The notes under the pieces: generated by a model
What the model saw: the letters and a program-made list of their open reading frames with translations, nothing else
The model's database searches: none
Told to the model about the DNA's origin: nothing
Made by a program: the position numbers and the translations under genes
Shown here: positions 7,968 to 16,784 of the stretch, in pieces
Position numbering within the stretch: the first letter of the stretch is position 1
How the letters are laid out: each line of letters starts with the position of its first letter
Assembly: GCA_948566455.1 (NCBI GenBank)
Contig: CAOYQO010000025.1
Coordinates: 1 to 45,828 of the forward strand
Source of the DNA: an uncultured Phocaeicola sp.
Lineage (GTDB): Bacteria > Bacteroidota > Bacteroidia > Bacteroidales > Bacteroidaceae
Reading direction: 5' to 3'
Length of the DNA: 45,828 bases

Positions 7968-9323
7968 ATGAATATTTCATTGCAAAACGTTGACAAAGTG
8001 AGTGCATTGCTTACTTTAAAACTGGAAAAAGCTGATTATCAGGCAAGAGTAGAAAAGACACTGAAGACTTACCGTCAGAAAGCTAATATTCCGGGATTCC
8101 GTCCGGGTATGGTGCCTATGAGTTTGATTAAAAAACAATTTGGCAAGTCTGTCCTTGTAGAAGAGGTTGATAAAATGATGCAGGAAAAGGTAAACGAATA
8201 TATCCGCGACAACAAAGTGAATATGTTGGGTATGCCGTTGCCTAATGAAGAAAAGATGAAACCTATCGATTTCGATACGCAAGAAGATTTTGAATTTGTG
8301 TTCGACATCGCTTTGGCTCCTGAATTTACAGCTGAAATCTCAGCTGCGGATACAGTGGATTACTATACTATCGAAGTTTCAGACGAACTGATAGAACAGC
8401 AGGTTAAAATGTATACTCAGCGTGCTGCAAAATATGATAAGGTAGAGCAGTATGAAGACAAAGACATGATTAAAGGTCTGTTGGCTGAATTGGATGAAAA
8501 TGGAAATACTAAAGAAGGCGGTATTCAGGTAGAAGGTGCGGTAATGATGCCGGCTTATATGAAGAATGATGAGCAAAAGACTATATTTAACGGTGCTAAA
8601 GTAAATGATGTGCTGGTATTTAATCCTGCTGTAGCATTTGATAATAATGAAGCTGAACTTTCTTCTTTATTGAAGATAAAGAAAGAGGAAGTTGCCGGTG
8701 TGAAAGGTAACTTCAGCTTCCAGGTGGAAGAGATCACCCGTATGGTTCCCGCTGAGTTGAACCAGGAATTGTTCGACAATGTATTTGGCGAAGGCACTGT
8801 AAGCAGTGAGGAAGAATTCCGCGCTAAGATCAAAGAAGGAATTGCAAAGCAGTTCGAATCAGATAGCGATTATAAATTCTTGATCGATGTTCGTGAATAT
8901 TTGGTTAATAAGATTGGTAAGTTGGAATTCCCCGATGCGTTACTGAAGCGTATCATGTTGCTGAATAATGAAGAGAAGGGTGAAGCTTTTGTCGCTGAAA
9001 ACTATGACAAGAGTATCGAAGAACTGACTTGGCATCTGATTAAAGAGCAATTGCTCAAGAATAATGAGATTAAAGTGGAACAAGCCGATGTGATGAATAT
9101 GGCCAAGGAAGCAACTCGCATTCAGTTTGCTCAATACGGAATGTTGAATATCCCTGAAGAAGTTCTAGAGAACTATGCAAAAGAAATGTTGAAGAAGCAG
9201 GAATCTGTAGAAGGTTTGGTAAACCGTGCTGCTGAAAGCAAACTTTCTGCCGCATTGAAAGCTAAGGCTACTTTAAACCACAAAACGGTTTCTATGGAAG
9301 AATTCAACAAAATGTTTGAATAA
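7968..9323 (+). CDS. tig: Trigger factor chaperone
   Basis: Trigger factor binds the ribosome exit tunnel and shelters nascent chains. The protein has 451 residues. The N-terminal ribosome-binding signature appears as GFRPGMVP (43-50; GFRKGKVP in E. coli). The middle region where an FKBP-type isomerase domain normally lies is poorly recognisable, as in other Bacteroidetes, and the C-terminal part is helical with many Glu/Lys. It stands next to clpP and clpX, a classic tig-clpP-clpX order, but each probably has separate promoters. Confidence 0.93.
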   Translation: MNISLQNVDKVSALLTLKLEKADYQARVEKTLKTYRQKANIPGFRPGMVPMSLIKKQFGKSVLVEEVDKMMQEKVNEYIRDNKVNMLGMPLPNEEKMKPIDFDTQEDFEFVFDIALAPEFTAEISAADTVDYYTIEVSDELIEQQVKMYTQRAAKYDKVEQYEDKDMIKGLLAELDENGNTKEGGIQVEGAVMMPAYMKNDEQKTIFNGAKVNDVLVFNPAVAFDNNEAELSSLLKIKKEEVAGVKGNFSFQVEEITRMVPAELNQELFDNVFGEGTVSSEEEFRAKIKEGIAKQFESDSDYKFLIDVREYLVNKIGKLEFPDALLKRIMLLNNEEKGEAFVAENYDKSIEELTWHLIKEQLLKNNEIKVEQADVMNMAKEATRIQFAQYGMLNIPEEVLENYAKEMLKKQESVEGLVNRAAESKLSAALKAKATLNHKTVSMEEFNKMFE

Positions 9324-9434
9324 TAACTTAGTAAGTCGAAGTAAGTGATTGCTAAAACTTTCTAAAAAAGGGGTTTTTGACCATAAATTTTCGTTATAGA
9401 TAAGAGTATTGGATACGTTAACCGTATTTTTTTG

Positions 9435-9442
9435 TACTTTTG
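9435..9442 (+). promoter_or_regulatory. -7 promoter box of clpP
   Basis: TACTTTTG, about 55-60 bases upstream of the clpP start. Just before it, a small 5-pair hairpin (ATACG/CGTAT) with a T run (9413-9434) may end tig transcripts. TTG at 9409-9411 is a possible but widely spaced upstream element. Confidence 0.6.
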
Positions 9443-9503
9443 TTTGTTTGAAAAATAGAGGTTGAAAACCCTTTTTTGTTACTAATAACTAAACCATTAG
9501 ATT

Positions 9504-10175
9504 ATGGATGATTTTAGAAAATTTGCTACCAAGCATTTGGGGATGAACAGTATGGTGCTGGATGATGTCATCAAGTCGCAAGGATATCTGAATCCTTACA
9601 TTTTGGAGGAGCGTCAGTTGAATGTGACTCAGTTGGATGTGTTTTCCCGACTGATGATGGACAGAATTATTTTTCTGGGTACACAGATTGATGATTATAC
9701 AGCCAATACACTCCAGGCGCAGCTTTTATATTTGGACTCAGTAGAGTCTGGTAAAGATATATCTATTTATATCAATTCTCCCGGAGGATCTGTTTACGCC
9801 GGATTAGGTATTTATGATACCATGCAGTTCATTAATAGTGATGTTGCCACGATCTGTACAGGTATGGCCGCTTCGATGGCAGCCGTGCTGTTGGTTGCGG
9901 GAACAGAAGGTAAACGTTCTGCGTTGACTCATTCACGTGTGATGATTCATCAGCCGATGGGAGGCGCGCAAGGACAAGCTTCGGATATTGAGATCACGGC
10001 CCGTGAAATCCAAAAGTTGAAGAAAGAACTGTATACCATTATTGCAGACCACTCTCATACGGATTTTGACAAAGTATGGGCAGACTCTGACCGTGACTAC
10101 TGGATGACAGCTCAGGAAGCTAAGGAATATGGTATGATTGATGAGGTGCTGTCACGCAAACCGGCTGCTCTATAA
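9504..10175 (+). CDS. clpP: ATP-dependent Clp protease proteolytic subunit
   Basis: ClpP forms the barrel-shaped serine protease that degrades proteins fed by ClpX. The 223-residue protein has the catalytic triad Ser124 (MAASMAA), His149 (MIHQP) and Asp198 (DRDYW). It carries an N-terminal stretch of about 35 residues before the conserved domain, probably containing a propeptide. It is followed by clpX after 123 bases without a clear terminator, so the two can be read together. Confidence 0.97.
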   Translation: MDDFRKFATKHLGMNSMVLDDVIKSQGYLNPYILEERQLNVTQLDVFSRLMMDRIIFLGTQIDDYTANTLQAQLLYLDSVESGKDISIYINSPGGSVYAGLGIYDTMQFINSDVATICTGMAASMAAVLLVAGTEGKRSALTHSRVMIHQPMGGAQGQASDIEITAREIQKLKKELYTIIADHSHTDFDKVWADSDRDYWMTAQEAKEYGMIDEVLSRKPAAL

Positions 10176-10298
10176 TGTATTTATTTCCATTCGATAAGAA
10201 TAACAGTACTAAAAACAACCCAGGTTTCCGCTATCATTTCATGCAGGCTTCTTTCTTAAAGACGCATTAGGAAACTTGGATATTTAAAGGAATAAACA

Positions 10299-11549
10299 TT
10301 GGAAGATAATAAAACACCTAGAAACAGTAGAAGGAAATGTAGTTTCTGCGGACGTTCGGAAAATGAAGTCGGATTTCTGATAACCGGAATGAACGGCTGC
10401 ATTTGTGACAGTTGCTCGGAGCAGGCATATGAAATTATGCAGGAAGCCATGCATCAAAAAAAAGGTGCACCGGGTGAGTTGAACTTGAAGGAACTTCCGA
10501 AGCCAAAGGAAATCAAGGAATTTCTTGACCAATACATTATTGGTCAGGATGACGCCAAACGCTATCTTTCCGTTGCCGTTTACAATCATTACAAGCGTCT
10601 GCTCCAAAAAGTGGATAAGGATGATATAGAGATTGAAAAGTCCAATATCATTATGGTAGGTAGTACGGGAACGGGAAAAACCTTGCTGGCACGCACTATT
10701 GCCAAATTATTGCATGTGCCGTTTACCATTGTTGACGCCACCGTGCTGACAGAGGCCGGATATGTGGGTGAAGATATTGAGAGTCTTTTAACCCGTCTGC
10801 TTCAAGTAGCGGATTATAATGTGGCGGAAGCTGAAAGAGGCATCGTATTTATTGATGAGATTGACAAGATTGCCCGTAAAGGAGATAACCCCTCCATTAC
10901 TCGTGATGTAAGTGGTGAAGGTGTACAACAAGGTCTGTTGAAACTGCTGGAAGGATCTATCGTGAATGTACCACCTCAGGGAGGACGTAAACACCCCGAC
11001 CAGAAAATGATTCCGGTCAATACGAAAAACATTCTGTTTATTTGTGGTGGGGCATTTGATGGTATTGAACGCAAAATTGCGCAACGTTTGAATACGCATG
11101 TGGTAGGTTATAGCGCGGCAAAGGACGTGGTGAAGATAGATCGCGGCAACTTGATGCAATATATTGCCCCTCAGGATTTGAAATCATTCGGGCTGATTCC
11201 TGAAATCATAGGCCGTCTGCCCATCTTGACTTATCTGAATCCGTTGGATAGAACCGCTTTGCGCAATATCTTGACGGAACCGAAGAATTCCATTATCAAA
11301 CAGTATGTTAAATTATTTGAAATGGATGGGGTCAAGCTGGAGTTTCAACCCGAAGTATTCGAGTATATTGTAGACAAAGCTATTGAGTATAAGTTAGGAG
11401 CACGCGGATTACGTTCCATTGTGGAAACGATCATGATGGACGTTATGTTTGAAATTCCCTCTCAGAAAGCGAAAAAGTACGAAGTGACACTTGATTTTGC
11501 AAAACAGCAGATGGGAAAGGCAAATATTTCGCGAATGCAAACAGCTTAG
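10299..11549 (+). CDS. clpX: ATP-dependent protease ATPase subunit ClpX
   Basis: ClpX is the AAA+ unfoldase partner of ClpP. The frame starts at TTG 10299. The N-terminal zinc domain has Cys14, Cys17, Cys36 and Cys39; Walker A is GSTGTGKT (121-128), pore loop GYVG (154-157), Walker B IVFIDEID (182-189) and the RKH loop 230-232. The ClpP-contacting loop, usually I/L-G-F, seems to read VGY (269-271), a conservative variant. Its 416 residues are normal. The 123-base gap from clpP contains no obvious element. Confidence 0.96.
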   Translation: MEDNKTPRNSRRKCSFCGRSENEVGFLITGMNGCICDSCSEQAYEIMQEAMHQKKGAPGELNLKELPKPKEIKEFLDQYIIGQDDAKRYLSVAVYNHYKRLLQKVDKDDIEIEKSNIIMVGSTGTGKTLLARTIAKLLHVPFTIVDATVLTEAGYVGEDIESLLTRLLQVADYNVAEAERGIVFIDEIDKIARKGDNPSITRDVSGEGVQQGLLKLLEGSIVNVPPQGGRKHPDQKMIPVNTKNILFICGGAFDGIERKIAQRLNTHVVGYSAAKDVVKIDRGNLMQYIAPQDLKSFGLIPEIIGRLPILTYLNPLDRTALRNILTEPKNSIIKQYVKLFEMDGVKLEFQPEVFEYIVDKAIEYKLGARGLRSIVETIMMDVMFEIPSQKAKKYEVTLDFAKQQMGKANISRMQTA

Positions 11550-11639
11550 TATCAAGATATAAAGGGAGAGAGAAAGAAAAAATGCAATTCTTCTGAAAAA
11601 TATTACCCGAAATATTCGTGTAATTTGAGAACTTGTTTA

Positions 11640-11647
11640 TAACTTTG
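11640..11647 (+). promoter_or_regulatory. -7 promoter box of recQ
   Basis: TAACTTTG, matching TAnnTTTG, lies 60 bases before the recQ ATG. The nearest TTTG (11624-11627) is closer than usual. Confidence 0.55.
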
Positions 11648-11706
11648 TTAGGCAACAAAAGATGTAAAACAAGAAATCGGGAAAACCGTGAAAAACTATT
11701 GATACA

Positions 11707-13887
11707 ATGACGGAGAATATAAATTTAACGGACGCATTAAAAAAGTATTTTGGATTTGATACTTTCAAAGGTAATCAGGAAGCGATTATCCGTAATCTGC
11801 TTGCCGGAAATGATACATTTGTTTTGATGCCTACGGGCGGTGGTAAATCGTTATGCTATCAGTTGCCATCCCTTATCATGGATGGAACAGCAATCGTTAT
11901 ATCTCCTTTAATTGCATTGATGAAGAATCAGGTGGATGCCATGCGTAATTTCAGTGAGGAAGACGGAGTAGCACACTTTATAAATTCGTCATTGAACAAA
12001 TCGGCTATAGACCAGGTTAAATCGGATATCCTGAGCGGCAAAACCAAATTGCTCTACGTAGCTCCCGAATCCTTGACAAAGGAGGAGAATGTAGATTTCC
12101 TGAAAGGAGTGAAGATCTCATTTTATGCGGTGGATGAAGCACACTGTATTTCGGAATGGGGGCATGACTTCCGTCCGGAGTACCGTCGCATCCGTCCTAT
12201 TATTAATGAAATAGGAAAGGCGCCGGTGATTGCCCTTACTGCTACTGCAACTCCGAAAGTGCGTATGGATATTCAAAAAAATCTGGGTATGCAGGATGCG
12301 CAGGAGTTCAAGTCCTCTTTCAATCGCCCGAACCTGTATTATGAAGTGCGCTCGAAGACAAATAATATTGACAGGGATATTATCAAGTTTATCAAGGCTA
12401 ATCCTGGTAAATCAGGTATTATCTACTGTTTGAGCCGTAAGAAGGTGGAAGAATTGGCCGAAGTGCTTCAAGCTAACGGAATCAATGCGCGTGCTTATCA
12501 TGCCGGAATGGATTCTGCTACACGCACAGCCAATCAAGACGGGTTCCTGAAAGAGGATATAGATGTGATTGTAGCTACCATCGCTTTTGGAATGGGAATT
12601 GATAAGCCCGATGTGCGCTTTGTGATACATTATGATATTCCGAAAAGTCTGGAAGGTTATTATCAGGAAACGGGGAGAGCCGGTCGTGACGGAGGGGAAG
12701 GTCAGTGTATTACGTTCTATTCCAACAAGGACTTGCAGAAGCTGGAGAAGTTTATGCAGGGAAAGCCCGTGGCAGAGCAGGAAATCGGTAAACAGTTGCT
12801 GTTGGAAACAGCTGCATACGCAGAGTCTTCTATATGCCGTCGTAAATCATTGTTACATTATTTTGGGGAAGAATATACAGAGGAGAATTGTGGAAATTGT
12901 GATAACTGTTTAAATCCTAAAAAGCAAGTGGAGGCTCAGGATTCATTATGCGCTGTGATTGAAGCAATCATAGCAGTGAAAGAAAACTTTAAAGCAGATT
13001 ATATAATTGATATTCTTTTGGGTAAGGAAACGTCAGAAGTACTTGCTCATAAACATGAAGAACTGGAAGTATTCGGTTCAGGCATGGGAGAAGAAGAAAA
13101 AATGTGGAATGCTGTCATTCGTCAGGCTTTGATAGCGGGTTATTTAAGTAAAGACGTAGAGAATTACGGTCTGTTGAAGGTTACCCCTGAAGGACATAAA
13201 TTCTTGAAAAAACCGAAATCCTTCAAGATTGTTGAAGACAATGATTTTGAGGAGGAGGAAGAAGAAACTCCGGTTCGGGGAGGTGCCTCTTGTGCAGTAG
13301 ACCCCGTGCTTTACTCTATGTTGAAGGATTTGCGTAAGAAGCTGTCCAAGAAACTGGATGTGCCGCCGTATGTTATTTTCCAGGATCCTTCTTTGGAGGC
13401 GATGGCTACCATTTATCCGGTGACTTTGGAAGAATTGCAGAATATTCCGGGCGTAGGTGCCGGAAAGGCAAAACGTTATGGCCAGGAGTTCTGTGTATTG
13501 ATAAAGAAGCATTGTGAGGAAAATGAAATAGAGCGTCCGGAGGATTTGCGTGTCCGTACGGTGGCCAATAAATCCAAACTGAAGGTATCCATCATTCAGG
13601 CTATTGACCGGAAGGTAGCCTTGGACGACATTGCAGTGTCAAAGGGGTTGGAGTTCGGTGAATTATTGGATGAAGTGGAGGCTATTGTTTATTCAGGAAC
13701 CAAGCTGAATATTGATTACTTCCTGGAGGAAATTATGGATGAAGACCATTTGAACGATATTTATGATTACTTCAAGGAGTCTACAACAGACAAAATAGAT
13801 GACGCGATGGATGAATTGGGTGATGACTATACGGAGGATGAAATCCGGTTGGTCCGCATCAAGTTTATTTCTGAAATGGCAAATTGA
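11707..13887 (+). CDS. recQ: ATP-dependent DNA helicase RecQ
   Basis: RecQ is a 3'-5' DNA helicase for recombination and fork repair. The 726-residue protein has the Walker A motif MPTGGGKS (41-48), a DEAH box (143-146), motif VI around QETGRAGRDG (320-329), and zinc cysteines 377, 395, 398 and 401. An HRDC domain follows at roughly 535-605 (helix-hairpin NIPGVGAGKAKRYG). A further ~120-residue C-terminal helical domain, with acidic tail, makes it longer than the E. coli enzyme (about 610) but typical of Bacteroidetes forms. Confidence 0.96.
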   Translation: MTENINLTDALKKYFGFDTFKGNQEAIIRNLLAGNDTFVLMPTGGGKSLCYQLPSLIMDGTAIVISPLIALMKNQVDAMRNFSEEDGVAHFINSSLNKSAIDQVKSDILSGKTKLLYVAPESLTKEENVDFLKGVKISFYAVDEAHCISEWGHDFRPEYRRIRPIINEIGKAPVIALTATATPKVRMDIQKNLGMQDAQEFKSSFNRPNLYYEVRSKTNNIDRDIIKFIKANPGKSGIIYCLSRKKVEELAEVLQANGINARAYHAGMDSATRTANQDGFLKEDIDVIVATIAFGMGIDKPDVRFVIHYDIPKSLEGYYQETGRAGRDGGEGQCITFYSNKDLQKLEKFMQGKPVAEQEIGKQLLLETAAYAESSICRRKSLLHYFGEEYTEENCGNCDNCLNPKKQVEAQDSLCAVIEAIIAVKENFKADYIIDILLGKETSEVLAHKHEELEVFGSGMGEEEKMWNAVIRQALIAGYLSKDVENYGLLKVTPEGHKFLKKPKSFKIVEDNDFEEEEEETPVRGGASCAVDPVLYSMLKDLRKKLSKKLDVPPYVIFQDPSLEAMATIYPVTLEELQNIPGVGAGKAKRYGQEFCVLIKKHCEENEIERPEDLRVRTVANKSKLKVSIIQAIDRKVALDDIAVSKGLEFGELLDEVEAIVYSGTKLNIDYFLEEIMDEDHLNDIYDYFKESTTDKIDDAMDELGDDYTEDEIRLVRIKFISEMAN

Positions 13888-13911
13888 TGCTTCTTTGATT
13901 GTTTTGATAAT

Positions 13912-13949
13912 AAAAAAGCCGGGCGACAGAGATGTTTGTCCGGCTTTTC
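13912..13949 (+). terminator. Terminator after recQ
   Basis: Stem AAAAGCCGG...CCGGCTTTT with an additional GACA/TGTC pairing. A and T runs on both sides make it able to work in either direction. Confidence 0.8.
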
Positions 13950-14039
13950 ATATGTTTTTATAGCATATTCTTGTTTCGGGAGAAAATATCCGTTGTATTT
14001 GCATAAACCTTAAATTTGGTATTATGAGAAATCTAAACT

Positions 14040-14134
14040 GTCACATCCGTCACATCTGTCACACAGCAGTTTATGCGCTTGAATTACAACGTGTTGCGAT
14101 GGTGACGGATAGCGTGACGGATACGGTGACAGAC
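14040..14134. repeat. GTGAC repeat module, upstream copy
   Basis: Three GTCAC units with a 9-base period (starting 14040, 14049, 14058) are followed by a spacer holding TACAACGTGTTGC (14085-14097) and then three GTGAC units with a 12-base period (14102, 14114, 14126). The two sets are inverted relative to each other and can pair. A second copy in the same orientation lies after the VirE gene. Confidence 0.8.
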
Positions 14135-14197
14135 TTTTGTCAATCTTGCACATATGCTACAGCCTCTTTTTACATGCATGATGTGGGTAGTTTCACC

Positions 14198-14284
14198 CAG
14201 TGGAATAGTTTGTTCCGTCCAGTGGAACAAATAGTTTCATGCTAATGGAACAAATTATTCCTATCAGTGGAACAATTTATTCCT
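14198..14284. repeat. Four tandem palindromic 22-bp repeats
   Basis: TGGAA recurs at 14201, 14223, 14246 and 14268, so the period is 22-23 bases or about two helical turns. Each unit approximates the palindrome GGAAyAnwTTrTTCC (unit 2 is the most degenerate). It sits about 280 bases upstream of the VirE start. This layout is typical of operator arrays or iterons. The rest of 14285-14520 has no gene or further clear repeat except an isolated TTGTTCC near 14344. Confidence 0.75.
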
Positions 14285-14524
14285 ATATGTAAAGACAGGT
14301 TGTACCATGCGCTAGAATTAATGGTTTCTATTAGAAAAACTCATTGTTCCAAATGGTGCAATACATTGTATCATAGCATATAATGGTCTGGATTATACCT
14401 GTCGCGAATGCATTCCTTCAATATCTTTCCGCTTCACCTCCCTATCGGAAATTCCTGTACCCTTCGCGTCCTTTTTTTTGAAAGAAACCTTCCTGTATAT
14501 TGCTTTGTTTCCCGATTTTATCCG

Positions 14525-14532
14525 TATCTTTA
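14525..14532 (+). promoter_or_regulatory. Possible -7 box of the VirE-family gene
   Basis: TATCTTTA differs from TAnnTTTG only in the last base; a TTTG lies about 17 bases upstream. The ATG at 14565 is about 27 bases after the predicted start of transcription. Confidence 0.4.
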
Positions 14533-14564
14533 TAGATTGGAAAAAACGAATAAATACACGATAA

Positions 14565-16661
14565 ATGATAAAGATTACCCAGGTACGCGACGGCGGAAAC
14601 CATGTAACCCAGAGCACTCTTACACTGGATGCATGGGTAGAGAGAATGAAAGAGGAAGTGAAAACCTGTCCCGTCACCATGTTCAGAAGCCAGTTGCGCC
14701 ATGTCCTCCCCGGCGACCATTGCGAGGCGGCGGACAAACTGCCCAAGATGATGCCTGCCGCCGAGTTCCGCAAGACGGAGGGCGGACAGTGCATGAAGGC
14801 TTATAACGGATTGGTGGAACTGACCGTAGGCCCCTTGGCGGGCAGGGCGGAAGTGGAGCAGGTGAAACGGGAGGCATGGAAGTTGCCGCAGACGCGGTGC
14901 GCCTTTATGGGCGCCAGCGGACATTCGGTGAAAATCCTGGTGGCTTTCACCCGACCCGACAATACGCTGCCCCTTACCCGTGCGGAGGCGGAAGCGTTTC
15001 ATGCTCATGCCTACATCATGGCGGTGAAGTGCTACCAGCCCCAGTTGTCATTCGATATCCGTCCCAAGGAACCTTTCCTGGAACAATATTCACGCCTTTC
15101 CTATGACCCCGATGTGCTTTACCGGCCGGACTCCGTGCAGTTCTACCTGTCACAGCCTATGGGGATGCCCGATGAAATGGCCTTGCATACCGAACCTGCT
15201 GTCTCCGGCCAGCGTCCTTTGGAACGTGCCTTGGGGAGTTATGAAACGGCAGATGCGCTCTCCATGCTGTTCGAGGCGGCCTTGAGGCAGGCTTACATTG
15301 ATTTGGATAAGCCCGATCCGGCCGATGAAAAGTCCTCCTATAGCTGGGATACCCTTCTTTCGCAACTGGCGTTGAACTGTTTCCGGTCGGGCATTCCGGA
15401 GGAAGCGGTGGTCAGCAGGGCGCGTTTCCGTCATTTTGTACGCAAACCGTTGGAACTGGTGCGTCAGGTGGTGCGGAATGTGTACAGCCGGCGTCAGGAT
15501 TTCGGAAGCAAATGCGCTTTGAGCCGTGAGCAGCAATTGTCGGTCCTCATTGCCGAGTTTATGAAAAGACGTTATGAATTTCGCTTTAACGTGCAGACCG
15601 GAGAGGCGGGGTTCCGCGAGCGGCATTCCTTCTGCTTCCGCTTTCAGCCGGTGGACAAGCGTGCGTTGAACAGCATCGCCCTGGATGCACAGGCCGAAGG
15701 TATCCCCCTGTGGGACAGGGATATCAGCCGCTATGTGTATTCCAATCGTGTGCCGGTGTATAATCCGCTGGAGGATTTTTTGTTCAACCTTCCGGAGTGG
15801 GACGGACGCGACCGCATCCGTCCGTTGGCGCAGACCGTACCTTGTGACAATCCGCATTGGCCCGAATTGTTCCATCGCTGGTTTCTGAACATGGTGGCTC
15901 ATTGGCGGGGGATGGACAAGCGCTATGCCAACAGTGTTTCGCCCCTGCTGGTGGGAGCGCAGGGAACGCGCAAGTCCACCTTTTGCCGCAGCATCATGCC
16001 GCCTTCCGAATGCTCCTACTATACGGACAGCCTCGATTTCTCACGCAAGAAAGATGTCGAACTAAGCCTGAATCGATTCGCGCTGATCAATATTGACGAG
16101 TTCGACCAGGTGAGCGCCACACAACAGGGATTCTTGAAGCACATTCTGCAAAAGCCGGTGGTGAATGCGCGCCGGCCTTACGGCACATCGGTGGTGGAGA
16201 TGCGCCGCTATGCTTCGTTCATTGCCACCAGTAACCACAAGGATTTGCTGACCGATCCTTCGGGCAGCCGCCGCTTCATCTGCATTGAGGTGAAGGGGGT
16301 GATTGATACCTCGCGTCCCATAGACTACGATCAGTTGTATGCACAGGCCATGCACGAGCTGGCGCACGGTGAGCGTTACTGGTTTAATGATGCGGACGAG
16401 TATGTCATGACGGAGGCGAACCGCGAATTTCAGCAATATTCTCCTGAAGAGCAGTTCCTTTTCCGTTATTTCCGCATGGCGGAAGCGGGGGAAGAGGGCG
16501 AGTGGATGGCGCCTGCCGAAATATTGAAGATATTGCATCAGGAAGTGGATATTCCATTGAACGCCAAGAGGGTGGCGGCATTCGGACGAATTTTGAGGAA
16601 ACAGGGTATTCCTTCACGGCATACACGTAAAGGCACTGTGTATCAGCTGGTAAGGGCATGA
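14565..16661 (+). CDS. VirE/DUF3874-type P-loop ATPase with BT4734-like N-terminus
   Basis: This 698-residue protein resembles the Bacteroidetes 'VirE domain' proteins. The N-terminal ~230 residues look like the BT4734-like domain, the middle like a primase-helicase linker, and residues about 400-620 form the VirE/VapE P-loop domain: Walker A GAQGTRKS (464-471), Walker B LINIDEFD (507-514) and a sensor-like FIATSN (552-557). The C-terminal ~90 residues match the DUF3874 layout and end in a winged-helix-like part. VapE/VirE-like ATPases relate to phage and island replication proteins; the cellular job of these Bacteroides versions is unknown. The gene is clearly GC-richer than its neighbours (39 of 60 bases in 15601-15660) and is bracketed by direct repeat modules, both signs of transfer. 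Confidence 0.82.
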   Translation: MIKITQVRDGGNHVTQSTLTLDAWVERMKEEVKTCPVTMFRSQLRHVLPGDHCEAADKLPKMMPAAEFRKTEGGQCMKAYNGLVELTVGPLAGRAEVEQVKREAWKLPQTRCAFMGASGHSVKILVAFTRPDNTLPLTRAEAEAFHAHAYIMAVKCYQPQLSFDIRPKEPFLEQYSRLSYDPDVLYRPDSVQFYLSQPMGMPDEMALHTEPAVSGQRPLERALGSYETADALSMLFEAALRQAYIDLDKPDPADEKSSYSWDTLLSQLALNCFRSGIPEEAVVSRARFRHFVRKPLELVRQVVRNVYSRRQDFGSKCALSREQQLSVLIAEFMKRRYEFRFNVQTGEAGFRERHSFCFRFQPVDKRALNSIALDAQAEGIPLWDRDISRYVYSNRVPVYNPLEDFLFNLPEWDGRDRIRPLAQTVPCDNPHWPELFHRWFLNMVAHWRGMDKRYANSVSPLLVGAQGTRKSTFCRSIMPPSECSYYTDSLDFSRKKDVELSLNRFALINIDEFDQVSATQQGFLKHILQKPVVNARRPYGTSVVEMRRYASFIATSNHKDLLTDPSGSRRFICIEVKGVIDTSRPIDYDQLYAQAMHELAHGERYWFNDADEYVMTEANREFQQYSPEEQFLFRYFRMAEAGEEGEWMAPAEILKILHQEVDIPLNAKRVAAFGRILRKQGIPSRHTRKGTVYQLVRA

Positions 16662-16681
16662 TGAGATCCGGAGGCGGCGGT

Positions 16682-16783
16682 GTGACAGATAAAAGTCCGT
16701 CACACCATCCGTTACACCATCTGTCATAGTGGTAAACTATTGTCGTACAATGTGTTGCATGCGGCTGTGACAGTGTGACGGAT
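16682..16783. repeat. GTGAC repeat module, downstream copy
   Basis: GTGACAGAT (16682) is followed by three inverted TCAC-type units of 12-base period (about 16698-16727), then TACAATGTGTTGC (16746-16758), then GTGAC units at 16767 and 16775. The order, orientation and core match the upstream module at 14040-14134; the 13-base cores agree at 12 of 13 positions and are 2,661 bases apart. The first and second units can also form a hairpin that may end the VirE transcript. Confidence 0.75.
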
Positions 16784-16784
16784 A

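Noticed and set aside
14040..14134. CRISPR array
   Set aside because: Repeat units are 5-9 bases with 9-12-base periods, far shorter than CRISPR repeats and spacers, and there are no cas genes.
14024..14245. 73-codon frame across the GTGAC repeats
   Set aside because: Its protein merely reflects the repeats (TDSVTDTVTD) and shows no family.
15150..15902. Long minus-strand frame inside the VirE gene
   Set aside because: It is a shadow of the GC-rich gene on the other strand, without recognisable domains.
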